Shown: positions 33,031 through 42,354, numbered from the stretch's first letter. The stretch: DNA of 64,000 nt from VXYL01 sp965116935 (GCA_965116935.1 OZ220737.1:124001-188000), one strand, 5' to 3'. The notes: generated by a model from the sequence alone, not told the origin. Translations and numbers: made by a program.

Positions 33031-33978
33031 ATGCAACAGGCGCAAACGCGAACGACGAGGCTCGTGCCTCTGCTGGTCGCACCATTGCTGCTCGCGGGCT
33101 GCACCCTGTTTGGCACCGAGGAAGACACCGAGGCGCTAGACGCCACCTCCACCCGCCAGATGCTCTACGAGGCAGCCCAGCGCAGCCTGCGCACCGGCAA
33201 CTTCTCGGACAGCGTCACGCGCCTGCAACGCCTCGAGGCGCGCTATCCATTCGGGCCTTACGCCGAGCAGGCGCAGCTCGAGCTCATCTACGCCAACTAC
33301 ATGGCCTGGGACATCGAGGCGGCGCGCAACGCGGCCGATCGTTTCATCCGCCTGCATCCGCAGCATCCGAACGTGGACTATGCGTACTACATGCGAGGGT
33401 TGGCCGCCACGGCGCGCTCGCGCGGGGTGCTGAACCGCCTCTTCGCCATCGACGAATCAAAGCGGGATGTCACCACGGCGCGCAAGGCGTTCAATGACTT
33501 CGACGAGTTCCTGAAGCTGTTCCCGTCGAGCGAGTACGCCCGCGACGCCCGCCAGCGCATGATCCATCTGCGCAACGTGCTGGCGCAGTCGGAGGTGCAC
33601 GTGGCGACCTGGTACATGAGCCGGGGGGCCTATGTGGCAGCGGCCAACCGCGCCCGCTACGCCATCGAGAACTACTCGCAGACGCCGGCAGCGCCGGATG
33701 CCCTGGCGATCCTCGTGGAGTCGAGCTGGAAGCTCGGCCTCACCGAAACCGCCAACGACACCCTTCGCGTCCTCGCCCTCAACTATCCGGAGTACCGGGG
33801 CTTCGACGAAAGCGGCAACCTGGTGCTGGCCGCCGCCATTCAGAACCGCGACCGCTCGTGGATGAACATGGTCACGTTTGGCTTGCTGGATCGCCCCGAG
33901 ACCCCACCACCCCTGCGCATCCGCCAACCGGAGCAAGTTTCCGCAGTATCGGCCGCCGCCACTCCCACCGACACCTGA
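33031..33978 (+). CDS. bamD: Outer membrane protein assembly factor BamD (lipoprotein)
   Basis: A 315-residue lipoprotein. Signal peptide and lipobox LLAGC place the acylated cysteine at residue 24. It is followed by TPR-type helical repeats, with LYEAAQRSLRTGNFSDSVTR, LEARYPFGPYAEQAQLEL, DYAYYMRGLA and LFPSSEYARDARQRM, all typical of BamD/YfiO. The protein works with BamA to insert beta-barrel proteins. AAGGGAGCTTAAAG lies upstream of the ATG. It is about 60 residues longer than E. coli BamD, with an extra C-terminal tail after ASP-rich repeats that looks disordered. Its divergence from rluD is conserved. Confidence 0.95.
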   Translation: MQQAQTRTTRLVPLLVAPLLLAGCTLFGTEEDTEALDATSTRQMLYEAAQRSLRTGNFSDSVTRLQRLEARYPFGPYAEQAQLELIYANYMAWDIEAARNAADRFIRLHPQHPNVDYAYYMRGLAATARSRGVLNRLFAIDESKRDVTTARKAFNDFDEFLKLFPSSEYARDARQRMIHLRNVLAQSEVHVATWYMSRGAYVAAANRARYAIENYSQTPAAPDALAILVESSWKLGLTETANDTLRVLALNYPEYRGFDESGNLVLAAAIQNRDRSWMNMVTFGLLDRPETPPPLRIRQPEQVSAVSAAATPTDT

Positions 33979-34049
33979 CCTACGCCGAGGCAACTGGCAC
34001 GCGGTTGACCGTTGGCTTGGTACCCGCCGACGCCTGAGGCCGAAGCGCA

Positions 34050-34508
34050 ATGGAACCAGCACCCTACTGCATCTGCACCGACATCACCGAGCGGGCCCTC
34101 GAGGCTGCCATGGAGCACGCGGAGGCGTTCGCACGGGGCGTCTATCGGGACACGCATCCGTGGCTGGTGGCCTCGGAACTGCTTGAGCGCTGCATCGCCG
34201 CCGGTCAGTCGCTGCCGCTCGTCTTCGCCTCCGGGCAGCCGATGGAGTTCACGCACTGGGCGCTCATCACCGACATCGATGTGCAGGAGTTCCACCACGA
34301 GACCCGCTGCGAGTTCACCGGCCTAACTGCCGTGAACCCCATCTTCCGCAGCCTCGACAGCATCGCCCTCTACCCCGGCGCGGAACAGCTTCACCGCGAG
34401 GCCGTGGAGCCGGTGACCATCCACCGCCACTACCTGGACGAGCACCTCATCCACCCATACGCCATCGCCGAAACACCAGCGTTCGTGCGGGCGGGCGGAA
34501 ACGAGTGA
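34050..34508 (+). CDS. Hypothetical protein
   Basis: A 152-residue soluble protein with no recognised family. It is acidic, rich in His and Glu, and contains THWALITDIDVQEFHHETR and AVEPVTIHRHYLDEHLIHPY. It has the codon usage of neighbouring genes and no signal peptide or membrane segment. No strong ribosome-binding site is seen. It lies 71 bases after bamD on the same strand and may be transcribed with it. The region 34509-34828 after it contains no gene I can support. Confidence 0.6.
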   Translation: MEPAPYCICTDITERALEAAMEHAEAFARGVYRDTHPWLVASELLERCIAAGQSLPLVFASGQPMEFTHWALITDIDVQEFHHETRCEFTGLTAVNPIFRSLDSIALYPGAEQLHREAVEPVTIHRHYLDEHLIHPYAIAETPAFVRAGGNE

Positions 34509-34828
34509 ACCTCGACGGTTTGCTTCGGTGAACTCGTTGCCATCGTGGGCAGGACCTGACCCCATCGTCTTGCCGGACTCGGTAGGGCCTAGACTTCCGG
34601 TTGCGCCATTCGGCCCAAGGGACGGAAACGGGCAGTCGTAGCGTTACGCGCTGCCTCGACGCGCAACTCCTCAACTACCTCTAGGGTGGCGTCGACAACT
34701 GCGATGACGACGTGACGGGAGTGCTCTGACCCATCCGCGCTGTCCACGAAGCCTTGCCGGACGTATCATTGGCTAAACGCCGTGGCAACTGCCAAATTGG
34801 ATGCCTTACGCCGGACGGACGACGCCAC

Positions 34829-35065
34829 ATGGACGAACCCCTCAAACCCTCCGGGCGGTCGAGCCGCGACGCCAACGAGGAGGCCATTGCCTCAGCCTTC
34901 GACGCGCCTCTCCCCAGAGATCGACCCAGATACACGCCGTGGGAACTGTGGGAGCGTCGCACAGCTCACGCGGACTGGCGCGACTTTGTCGAATCGAGCT
35001 CTGAGGACGAAACGACTGCGGTGCCGCAGCATGGCCGTAATCCAAGTCCATCGAGTCTCCCTTGA
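34829..35065 (+). CDS. Small protein preceding a PIN-like gene, antitoxin candidate
   Basis: A 78-residue hydrophilic, acidic protein (MDEPLKPSGRSSRDANEEAI, then PRYTPWELWERRTAHADWR). Its end overlaps the next gene by 35 bases, which suggests translational coupling. Small, charged and encoded just before a PIN-like protein, it fits the antitoxin position of a type II toxin-antitoxin module, but it has no recognised DNA-binding domain. The call rests on context only. Confidence 0.45.
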   Translation: MDEPLKPSGRSSRDANEEAIASAFDAPLPRDRPRYTPWELWERRTAHADWRDFVESSSEDETTAVPQHGRNPSPSSLP

Positions 35066-35960
35066 CGCCAACCGGCTTTGCCGGGGAACGCAAAGGCGTT
35101 TCTTCAGCGGCTTCATGGAGTCGCTGCGGGCCGAGGTACACATTGCACCCACTGCCGCAGACGAGGTCGTCCGGCAAGTTCGAGTCGCCGAAGACGACCA
35201 TTGGAGCGAGCAACTCGACCGCCGCGAGCGGCAAGGCATCCGCATGGACGGGGACCAGCGCGGGCGGGTCCAACTCGCCGTGCAACGCGAAGCCGAGGCG
35301 TGGGCGCAGGAAATGCTCTCGCCAAACACCCACCACGGCTGGCGTGTGCATCAGTTCTCACCCGGGCAACTCGTAGAGGTTAGCGCCATACGACGGAGCA
35401 TTCCCGATGCCTGCTTCAAGCGTCGCCACACCGACGCATCCATGCGCGACGCGCTCATCATTGCCGAGTCAGCCGCCGCCGGCTTCGCCACGATCGTCAC
35501 CGAAAACGTCAACTCCATCGTCCACGCACGCTTGAACTATTGGTTGCGCGAAAGGCTCTCCAGCACCGAACCATCGGCCGCGAGCCCGGGACCGTTCACA
35601 GTGGTCGCCAGCGACGATTTCGTTCAGGCTTGGATCGAGGACCAATCGGATTTCGATGCCGCGTGCCGCCATGTGGCGGACGTGGTTGCCGGTGTGAGTT
35701 TGCCGACGCGCAGCCGTGGCCTCGACGCGGACAACCGTGCCGTCATGGGATTCATCCAGAACATGGCTCGCCCTGGCGCCGAAATGCGACGTACCGCCCA
35801 GCTTGTCTTGGCAGAGTTTCGGTCTGAGTTTGAGTTGGCGGACCGCTACCGCGACATCAGGCGGAACCTTCCCTCGCTGACCCGCAAGATCGAGGATGAT
35901 CGGATGGCAAGGATCCGCGCCGCGGCAGTCGAAGAGGGCTGGCAGGCACTGACGAACTGA
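35031..35960 (+). CDS. PIN-domain-like protein, possible toxin
   Basis: A 309-residue protein. The N-terminus VHRVSLDANRL has the buried strand plus Asp of PIN nucleases, and residues about 145-165 read DALIIAESAAAGFATIVTEN, the other PIN signature in which the Asp binds metal. Between them lies an unusually long insertion rich in charged residues, and the C-terminal 130 residues are mostly helical. It is twice the usual VapC length. With the overlapping small upstream gene it may be a toxin-antitoxin pair or an RNase of another type. ATG at 35031 is chosen because it starts exactly at the conserved strand. Confidence 0.55.
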   Translation: MAVIQVHRVSLDANRLCRGTQRRFFSGFMESLRAEVHIAPTAADEVVRQVRVAEDDHWSEQLDRRERQGIRMDGDQRGRVQLAVQREAEAWAQEMLSPNTHHGWRVHQFSPGQLVEVSAIRRSIPDACFKRRHTDASMRDALIIAESAAAGFATIVTENVNSIVHARLNYWLRERLSSTEPSAASPGPFTVVASDDFVQAWIEDQSDFDAACRHVADVVAGVSLPTRSRGLDADNRAVMGFIQNMARPGAEMRRTAQLVLAEFRSEFELADRYRDIRRNLPSLTRKIEDDRMARIRAAAVEEGWQALTN

Positions 35961-36065
35961 AGTCGTAGATCACCCTACCGACTGCGGACCCATCATAGAA
36001 GGGCCGTTCCCGACACGCACCGGGAAACGCGTACCATGCCCGCCTTCGCTTTGGGAGGGCTCGGC

Positions 36066-37640
36066 ATGGCGGAAGGGGACGGCACGGCGGGTTGGCGGCC
36101 AGAGGTGGCGCAGATCGACTTGCGGCGCAAGTTGCGCTCGCGCATGGGCGGCGCCGAAGGCATCGAGCGCCAGCACCGGCGCGGCAAGCTCACGGTGCGG
36201 GAGCGGATTGACGGGCTGGTCGATCCGGACAGCTTCCGCGAGTTCCACTCCCTGGCCGGCGAGGGCACTTACGAAAACAACGCCCTGAAGTCCTTCACGC
36301 CACGGGGCTCCGTCGAGGGGATGGTGCGCTTGGGCGGGCGCCAGGCGGTGCTCTCCGCCGGCGATTTCACCGTGCGCGGCGGCTCCGGTGGCAGCGGCGG
36401 CGGACTTGGCAACGAACTCGCCTCCAACCAACGCGCCCGGGAGTGGAAGCTGCCCTACGTGCGCCTGCTCGACGCCGCCGGCGGCAGCGTGAAGAGCTTC
36501 GAGGACATCGGTCGCACCTACCTGCCGGACGGCAACGGCTGGACGCAGATCGACGTGGACCTGCTCTCCAAGGTGCCCGTGGTTTCCGCCGTGATGGGCT
36601 CCGTGGCGGGGCTGCCCGCCATCAACGCCTGCCTCGCCCACTTCAACGTGATGGTGAAGGACACGAGCCAGCTCTTCCCCGGTGGCCCGCCGGTGGTGAA
36701 GGCGGCCCTCGGCTACGACATCAGCAAGGAAGACCTCGGCGGCCCCCACATCCACACGCGCATCAGCGGCAGCGTGGACAACCTCGCGAACACCGAGGCG
36801 GAATCCTTCGACATGATCCGGCGCTTCCTCGGCTATTTGCCGGCCAACGTCTGGGAGATGGCGCCGCGCGGCGCCATCGACGACGATCCCGAACGCCGGG
36901 AGGAAGCGCTCGTGGACTTGATGCCGCGAGACCGACGCAAGATCTACAAGGTCCACTCCTTGATCGAGGCCGTGGTGGACACCGGCTCGTTCTTCGAGAT
37001 TGCACCGCGCCACGGCCGCGCACGGGTCACCGGCCTCGCCAGGCTCGGCGGCTATCCGGTGGGCATCATGGCCAACAACCCCCGCCATTACGGCGGCTCC
37101 ACGGACGTGGCGGCCGGCGGCAAGGTGATGCGCCTGCTGCAACTGTGCGACATCTTCCACCTGCCCATCGTCAGCCTCGCCGACGAACCCGGCTTCATGG
37201 TGGGGCTTGAATCCGAGAAGCAGGGCATCGAGCGAGCCGGCGCGCAGCTCGTGGCGGTGACCTGCCAATCCCGAATGCCGTGGATCACCATCGTCATCGG
37301 TCGCCTGTTCGGCGTCGCCGGCCAATGCCACCACCGCCCCACCGGCATGTTCCGTCGCTACGCCTGGCCCTCGGCAACCTGGGGCTCCATGCACATCGCC
37401 GGCGGCACCTCCGCCGCCTACCGCCGCGAAATCGACGACGCCGAAGATCCGGACGCGAAGCGCCAGGAAATCGAGGAGCGCCTGAACGCCATTGCCTCCC
37501 CATTCCGCACGGCGGAAGCCACGGGCCAAGACATCATCGACCCAAGAGAGACTCGCAGCGTCCTGTGCGAGTTCGCCGAAGACGCACAGCGCGTCCTCCG
37601 CACCCAGCTAGGCGAACCACCGATTCCATACCGGCCCTGA
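36066..37640 (+). CDS. Acyl-CoA carboxylase carboxyltransferase (beta) subunit
   Basis: A 524-residue protein of the propionyl/methylcrotonyl-CoA carboxylase beta class. ATG at 36066 is preferred over 36036 because GGGAGGG lies 7 bases before it. Landmarks include GKLTVRERIDGLVDP, GGSGGSGGGLGNE, the oxyanion region GGPPVVKAALGYDIS and the second crotonase-like half with MANNPRHYGGSTDVAAG, LADEPGFMVG and ITIVIGRLFGVAGQCH. It would transfer a carboxyl group from biotin to an acyl-CoA. No biotin carboxylase or carrier gene is nearby, so the partner must be encoded elsewhere. Which acyl-CoA is used is unclear. Confidence 0.88.
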   Translation: MAEGDGTAGWRPEVAQIDLRRKLRSRMGGAEGIERQHRRGKLTVRERIDGLVDPDSFREFHSLAGEGTYENNALKSFTPRGSVEGMVRLGGRQAVLSAGDFTVRGGSGGSGGGLGNELASNQRAREWKLPYVRLLDAAGGSVKSFEDIGRTYLPDGNGWTQIDVDLLSKVPVVSAVMGSVAGLPAINACLAHFNVMVKDTSQLFPGGPPVVKAALGYDISKEDLGGPHIHTRISGSVDNLANTEAESFDMIRRFLGYLPANVWEMAPRGAIDDDPERREEALVDLMPRDRRKIYKVHSLIEAVVDTGSFFEIAPRHGRARVTGLARLGGYPVGIMANNPRHYGGSTDVAAGGKVMRLLQLCDIFHLPIVSLADEPGFMVGLESEKQGIERAGAQLVAVTCQSRMPWITIVIGRLFGVAGQCHHRPTGMFRRYAWPSATWGSMHIAGGTSAAYRREIDDAEDPDAKRQEIEERLNAIASPFRTAEATGQDIIDPRETRSVLCEFAEDAQRVLRTQLGEPPIPYRP

Positions 37641-37710
37641 ACGCCCCTTTGGAAGCAGGCATTCTGCCGCGAAGGAAACGGAAATTGGGGGACGACGCGC
37701 TCGTAGAGCG

Positions 37711-37796
37711 CTGGCAGCCTGCCGGACTTGTGACGGGGCCTTTGGAGGGAAGGCTTCAATATGCCTTCCCTCCAAAGGCCCGCCTTGTTCACGCGC
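37711..37796. repeat. Intergenic palindromic repeat, family B (short form)
   Basis: A GGCAGCCTGCCGGACTTGTG start, GGAGGGAAGGC in direct and inverted orientation, and a closing CTTGTTCACGCGCTAG form one nested palindrome. The gap 37641-38303 holds only this, a family-C copy and a MITE-like unit. Confidence 0.65.
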
Positions 37797-38035
37797 TAGC
37801 GGGCATTAGAGGGCCCCTCTGGAGGGAGGGCGTCCCGCCCTCCAAGCGTGCCGAAGGCGCGCACGTAGCGGAGCCAGCCAACGCCACCAACAAACCAGCC
37901 TCTGTTCCTTGACGTGCCTGCGGCACGATGGAGGGCGAGCGCCGCCAAACCCCTCGCTAGCGCTCGGCGTCTGGCCCCAGCCCCCACCTTCCTCCGTCCG
38001 GAGGCCGTGGCAACCGCGTTCTACGGCGAAAGCTC
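37797..38035. repeat. Long family-C repeat, inverted copy of 59985-60225
   Basis: Read on the minus strand this ~240-base segment matches 59985-60225 through most of its length, including CAGAGGCTGGTTTG, GCGTGCGCGCCTTCGGCACG-type blocks and GAGGGGTTTGGCGGCGCT. Two near-identical inverted copies about 22 kb apart could support inversion of the intervening DNA by recombination. Confidence 0.7.
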
Positions 38036-38213
38036 CTAGGGCGTGTTAACACTTGTCGCCAAGAAGGCACACTTTATCCATTTAAATCAATCACCTATGG
38101 AGTGCCATCGGCAGCCTTCGAGTTGCCGACTGGATCGACCGTTCGTCGCGCATCCCATTGAATCTACTAGGGATGCAGTGGCAACGGCAGCGCGTAGTGT
38201 GAACACGCCCTAG
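38036..38213. mobile_element. MITE-like element with 17-bp terminal inverted repeats
   Basis: CTAGGGCGTGTTAACAC (38036-38052) is inverted as GTGTGAACACGCCCTAG (38197-38213), with one mismatch. The 178-base unit has lower GC than its surroundings and no coding frame. GGGCGTGTTCACAC-type ends and CTAG at both borders are typical of IS5-group elements, so this is probably a non-autonomous relative. Confidence 0.6.
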
Positions 38214-38303
38214 CAGCCTATCGGACGTTGGCGCTAAGAGCTTCGGACCTAGGTAGGTCGTGATAACCTTGCAAATCTAACTGTTCGTGTAAGATTTGCA
38301 TGG

Positions 38304-39476
38304 ATGATTGAGCGAAAAATGCGGCCGGCACTGGATCGTGCCCTTGATACCAACCCGGCTGTTGCGTTGACGGGCCCCCGCCAAGTAGGCAAGACCACCC
38401 TCGCCCGCGAGATCGCCCAAGAGCGGGACGCGACGCTAGTCGATCTGGAGCGGCCGAGCGACCTTGCCCGCATCGCCGACATCGAGCGATTTTGTGCGAC
38501 AAACGCCGAACGCCTCATCATCCTGGACGAGGTGCATCGCGCTCCGGATCTCTTCGCACCGCTCAGAAGCATCATCGACGAGCATCGATTCGCTGGGCGG
38601 CGCACGGGCCTGTTCTTGCTTCTAGGCTCAGCATCGACGGAACTTCTGCAACAGTCCGAGACCCTAGCCGGCCGCATCGTGTATCGCGAACTTCGGCCCT
38701 TGGACGTGACCGAAGTCCCGGACGAGACTACCCAAACGCTATGGAATCGCGGTGGCTTTCCCGACAGCTACCTCGCCACCGACGATATGCAAAGCCTCGA
38801 TTGGCGCCGCAACTTCATTCGCACCTATCTCGAACGCGACATGCCGGCCCTCGGCCCGCGCATCCCGGCAGAGACGCTGCGAAGGTTTTGGACCATGCTC
38901 GCCCACAACCAAGGCCAGACGTTCAACGCCGCAGCGCTTGCACGTGGCCTTGACGTAAGCGGTGTCACCGTCGGCCGCTATCTGGACCTGATGGTGGACC
39001 TCCTGCTCGTTCGCCGCCTGCAACCGTGGGTGAGCAACTTGGGCCGCCGACTGGTCAAGGCACCCAAGACCTATATCCGCGACAGCGGCATCTGCCACGC
39101 GCTCCTCGGCATCGCCGACTTGAACGAACTCCTCGGCCATCCCGTGGTCGGCGGCAGTTGGGAGGGCTTCGCCGTAGAGAACATCCTAGGCGCAGCCCCC
39201 GACGCCACCGCCAGCGGCCACTACCGCACAGCAGCCGGCGCCGAAGTGGACCTCGTTCTCGAACACGGCAGCGAACGCTGGGCAATCGAAATCAAGTCCA
39301 GTACCGCCCCCAAGGTCACCCGAGGCTTCCACAGCGCCTGCGAGGATCTGGCCCCCACGCGCCGTTTCGTCGTCCACGCCGGCCAAGACAGCTTTCCGCT
39401 GCCCGGAGATGTCGAAGCCGTCTCCCTACCGGAGATGACCGCGGAGGTCGCTTCTATTCAGGGGCGCCGCCTGTAG
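38304..39476 (+). CDS. AAA ATPase with C-terminal DUF4143 domain
   Basis: A 390-residue protein. An AAA_14 P-loop (GPRQVGKTT, Lys at 30), Walker B LIILDEVHRAPDLF at about 71-84 and a sensor region LGSASTEL are followed by a winged-helix-like segment. A nuclease-like DUF4143 C-terminus contains GSWEGFAVENIL, then AGAEVDLVLEH and WAIEIKSSTAPK, resembling a PD-(D/E)XK core. These proteins are widespread, often solitary, and of unknown function, sometimes near toxin-antitoxin or defence genes. No partner is adjacent. A MITE-like element lies just upstream and AAGATTTGC precedes the ATG. Confidence 0.9.
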   Translation: MIERKMRPALDRALDTNPAVALTGPRQVGKTTLAREIAQERDATLVDLERPSDLARIADIERFCATNAERLIILDEVHRAPDLFAPLRSIIDEHRFAGRRTGLFLLLGSASTELLQQSETLAGRIVYRELRPLDVTEVPDETTQTLWNRGGFPDSYLATDDMQSLDWRRNFIRTYLERDMPALGPRIPAETLRRFWTMLAHNQGQTFNAAALARGLDVSGVTVGRYLDLMVDLLLVRRLQPWVSNLGRRLVKAPKTYIRDSGICHALLGIADLNELLGHPVVGGSWEGFAVENILGAAPDATASGHYRTAAGAEVDLVLEHGSERWAIEIKSSTAPKVTRGFHSACEDLAPTRRFVVHAGQDSFPLPGDVEAVSLPEMTAEVASIQGRRL

Positions 39477-39494
39477 CGCCGGAACCCGCCCCCA

Positions 39495-39860
39495 CTACTT
39501 TCGTGTCGCTAGCGCGAGGGTATTGCCTGCCGGGTCCTCAAAGAACGCCATCCACTCCGTCTCCCCTGCTGGGCCGAAGGTGCCGTCTTCGTCTTTGTGG
39601 ATCGGGTGGGGCGGACCCGTGAACTTGGCGCCACGGCTCTCGTATTCCGCAACTGCGGTGTCAATATCGTCCACCCAGAGGTAGAGGACGGAACTCGCCG
39701 AATTGCCTTCGAACATCAAGCGGACACCGCCTATGTCGAAGAAGACGAGGCCCGGCGGGTCGAAGGTGGCGAGGTGGCGCGCGCCTACCACGTCCTGGTA
39801 GAAGCGCGTTGTCTCGGCGAGGTCGTCGCCGGCCGCCATGCTGACTTGGTGCAGGCGCAT
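39495..39860 (-). CDS. VOC (glyoxalase/bleomycin resistance) family protein
   Basis: A 121-residue single-module vicinal oxygen chelate protein. It has the beta-alpha-beta-beta-beta repeat start MRLHQVSMAAGDDLAETTRF, and GLVFFDIGGVRLMFE in the first half. YLWVDDIDTAVAEYESRGAK and EWMAFFEDPAGNTLALA follow in the second, where Glu/His metal ligands usually sit. It follows the LLM oxidoreductase gene by four bases, in an operon with it and a symporter. The substrate is unknown and is probably related to the neighbouring flavin or F420 enzyme. Confidence 0.88.
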   Translation of the reverse strand: MRLHQVSMAAGDDLAETTRFYQDVVGARHLATFDPPGLVFFDIGGVRLMFEGNSASSVLYLWVDDIDTAVAEYESRGAKFTGPPHPIHKDEDGTFGPAGETEWMAFFEDPAGNTLALATRK

Positions 39861-39864
39861 GGGC

Positions 39865-40869
39865 TTACGCGGTCAGCGCTTCGACGATGCGGCGGCGACG
39901 GTCGCTGTCGAGCTGGGCGTAGGCGGCGGAGGTGCGATCCACGATGTCACCGTAGCGGTCCTTGATGCCGGTGGCGATGTCGTCGGGCTCGGCCACCACG
40001 GCGAAGTTGCGCATGAGGTCCTCGTCGATGAGTTCCGCCATTTCCACCCAGCGGCCTTGCTTCGACATGGCGTTGAGCTGCGGCTGCAGTTCGCCGGCGC
40101 CGACGCTGTCGAGCACGGGCTTGTAGGCCGGCGTCGAACCGTAGAAGGCGATCTGCTGGCGGGTCGCCTGCGCCGCGCCCGCCTGCTCCTTCTCGTCGCG
40201 GCCAGTGACCACGAAGCAGGGATAGGAAATCTCGAAGTCGTCGCGCGTCCGGCCAGACTTGGCAAGGCCCCGCTCGATGGCCGGGATGGTGGTCTCGCGC
40301 AGGTATTTCTCGGTGGTGAAGGCGTGCACGATGATGCCGTCGGCGACTTCCCCGGCCACCTCGGTCATGCGTGGGCCCACGGCGGCAAGGAACACGCGGG
40401 GTGCGCCGTGCTCGGTGTTGGTGGGGGTGAAGAACGGCGTCATCAGGGTGTGGGTGTAGAACTTGCCGGTGAAGGCAAGGGGTTCGTTGTCATACCAGTT
40501 CGCCCAGATGGCCCGGAGGGCGAGGATGAACTCGCGCATCCGTGCCGCCGGGTGCGACCAGGGCATGCTGAAGCGCTTGGTGATGTGGGGACGAATCTGC
40601 GAGCCGAGGCCCAGCACGAAGCGCCCTTCTGAAGTGGCGTTGAGGTCGTGGCCGATTTGCGCGAGCACCATCGGCGTGCGCGCGAAGGCGACGGCAATGC
40701 CGGTGATGAGGTCCACCTTCGAGGTGTGCTGGGCGGCGAACGCCAGCGGCAGGAAAGGATCGTGCGAGGTTTCCGCCGACTGAATGCCGCTGTAGCCCAT
40801 CTGTTCGAGTTCCGATGCCTGGGCGCCAACCTTGGCTAGATCCCAGCCGACTCCGCCATCAACCTTCAT
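39865..40869 (-). CDS. LLM class F420-dependent oxidoreductase
   Basis: A 334-residue luciferase-like TIM-barrel enzyme, started at ATG 40869. Features are ETSHDPFLPLAFAA at about 33-46, GIAVAFARTPMVLA, EGRFVLGLGSQIRPHITKRF and MREFILALRAIW. This resembles the TIGR03617 subgroup of F420-dependent enzymes. It is the middle gene of a symporter-LLM-VOC operon, which hints at uptake and oxidation or reduction of one small molecule. F420 use is inferred from the subgroup. FMN cannot be excluded. Confidence 0.88.
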   Translation of the reverse strand: MKVDGGVGWDLAKVGAQASELEQMGYSGIQSAETSHDPFLPLAFAAQHTSKVDLITGIAVAFARTPMVLAQIGHDLNATSEGRFVLGLGSQIRPHITKRFSMPWSHPAARMREFILALRAIWANWYDNEPLAFTGKFYTHTLMTPFFTPTNTEHGAPRVFLAAVGPRMTEVAGEVADGIIVHAFTTEKYLRETTIPAIERGLAKSGRTRDDFEISYPCFVVTGRDEKEQAGAAQATRQQIAFYGSTPAYKPVLDSVGAGELQPQLNAMSKQGRWVEMAELIDEDLMRNFAVVAEPDDIATGIKDRYGDIVDRTSAAYAQLDSDRRRRIVEALTA

Positions 40870-40934
40870 GTCCGTGTTCCTCTCTCGTGTGAGTTGCGTG
40901 CCCGCTATCGGGCGCGGGATGTGGGCGGCGCATT

Positions 40935-42287
40935 CTAACCGCGCCGTGCCGGCAGCATCAGGATCAGCCAGCCCACCGCGAACGGAAGGGCGCGCTCCGC
41001 CACGTCGCCCGGCGTGTCCGGCAGCGAATAGAACAGCACCGTGAGTGCGAATCCCGCGGCCATCGCCACGGGCGCCATCGTCGGGTTGATGGGGCGGCGG
41101 AGCAGTCGTTGCATGACCAAGGGGCCGAACGTCGCGCCCAGCGCGTTCCAGGCGAACAGCACGCGGGCGAAGATGGTCTCCGGCAGGAACAGCGCCAGCA
41201 GCACGGCCACGATGCCCACCAGCACGACGTAGATGCGTGAATTGGCGCGCTTCAGATCGTGCGAGGCAACGCCGGCCGCCACCAGCAGTTGGCTGTCTGC
41301 CGTGGACATCACGGCCGACAGCACGGCCACGGTCAGCAACGCCCCGACGAGGGCCGGCAACAGCGCTTCGGAAAGCTGGAACAGCAAGGACTCCGGCTCG
41401 GGCACCTGATCGAGCAGCGCATGACCGGCAAGCCCAGCGATGAACATCCCGCCGAGCACGACGACGAACCATGCCAGTGCAATGAGGCGCGCCCGTGCCA
41501 GCGCAGCCTCGTCCGCGAGCGCCATCATGCGGTTCAGCATGTGCGGCTGGCCGAGCGGGCCGAAGCCAATGGACACCATGCCGAGCAGAAATCCTGCCGC
41601 CAGCCAACCCGCGTTGGCGCCGGTTGGGCTCAGGTGCTCGGGCTCCAATGCCGCGAAGATCGGAGCGAAGCCGCCAAGCTCCACCAGCACGGCGATGGGC
41701 AGCACCAGCGCGGCCACGAACATCACCACGGCCTGGAGGGAGTCGGTGAGGCTGACGGCCCAGAAACCGCCGAGGCACGTGTACACGAGGATGATGGCGG
41801 CGCCGATGACAATGGCGGCGGTGGCGCTGATGTCGAACGAGGCCGCGAGGGTGGTGCCGGCGCCCTGAAACTGCGCCGCGACATAGAACGAAAAGCAAAA
41901 GAGGATAGCGGCGCTCGAGACGGCAATCGCGGCGCGACGTTCGCGAGCATCGAGGCCATCGACCAGGAAGTCGGTGAGGGTTACGTACTGCCTCTCGGCG
42001 GCCAGGCGGCGCAGCCTTGGAGCGATGAAGAACCACGCCACGATGTGCCCCGTGATGGTGCCGGGCAGCAGCCAGACGGCGGATATGCCTTGGGTGTAGG
42101 CGATGCCGGTGACGCCCAGGATCGACCATGCGGAGGATGCGCCGGCGGCGTAGGAGAGGCTCGCCACGAGCGCGCCCATGCGACGGCCGCCGATGAGGAA
42201 ATCGTCATGGCTCGCGCTGCGACTGCGCGCCCAGAGGCCAATGCCGACGAGTAGCGCTTGGTAGCCGACGAGAATGGCGATCAACAT
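40935..42287 (-). CDS. Sodium:solute symporter family transporter
   Basis: A 450-residue inner-membrane protein with about 12-13 transmembrane helices. The SSS signature is visible: DDFLIGGRRMGALVASLSYAAG with SSAWSILGVTG in the first repeat, GGFWAVSLTDSLQAVVMF (sodium-site helix, TDSLQ) at about 175-195, GFGPLGQPHMLNRMMAL and AVLSAVMSTADSQLLVAAG (S-T-A-D-S-x-L) at about 330. This is closest to PutP/PanF-like members. It leads an operon with an LLM oxidoreductase and a VOC protein. The solute is not predictable. Confidence 0.92.
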   Translation of the reverse strand: MLIAILVGYQALLVGIGLWARSRSASHDDFLIGGRRMGALVASLSYAAGASSAWSILGVTGIAYTQGISAVWLLPGTITGHIVAWFFIAPRLRRLAAERQYVTLTDFLVDGLDARERRAAIAVSSAAILFCFSFYVAAQFQGAGTTLAASFDISATAAIVIGAAIILVYTCLGGFWAVSLTDSLQAVVMFVAALVLPIAVLVELGGFAPIFAALEPEHLSPTGANAGWLAAGFLLGMVSIGFGPLGQPHMLNRMMALADEAALARARLIALAWFVVVLGGMFIAGLAGHALLDQVPEPESLLFQLSEALLPALVGALLTVAVLSAVMSTADSQLLVAAGVASHDLKRANSRIYVVLVGIVAVLLALFLPETIFARVLFAWNALGATFGPLVMQRLLRRPINPTMAPVAMAAGFALTVLFYSLPDTPGDVAERALPFAVGWLILMLPARRG

Positions 42288-42354
42288 ACGGGAGTCAGAT
42301 TACCGCACCCGACGCCATCCCACGGCCCAACGACAAAACGCGCCTTGCGGCGCG

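Noticed and set aside
34589..34766. A short minus-strand frame with text like HSRHVVIAVVDATLEVVEELR
   Set aside because: It looks protein-like, but no start or ribosome-binding site fits and no family is recognised. Left out as unsupported.
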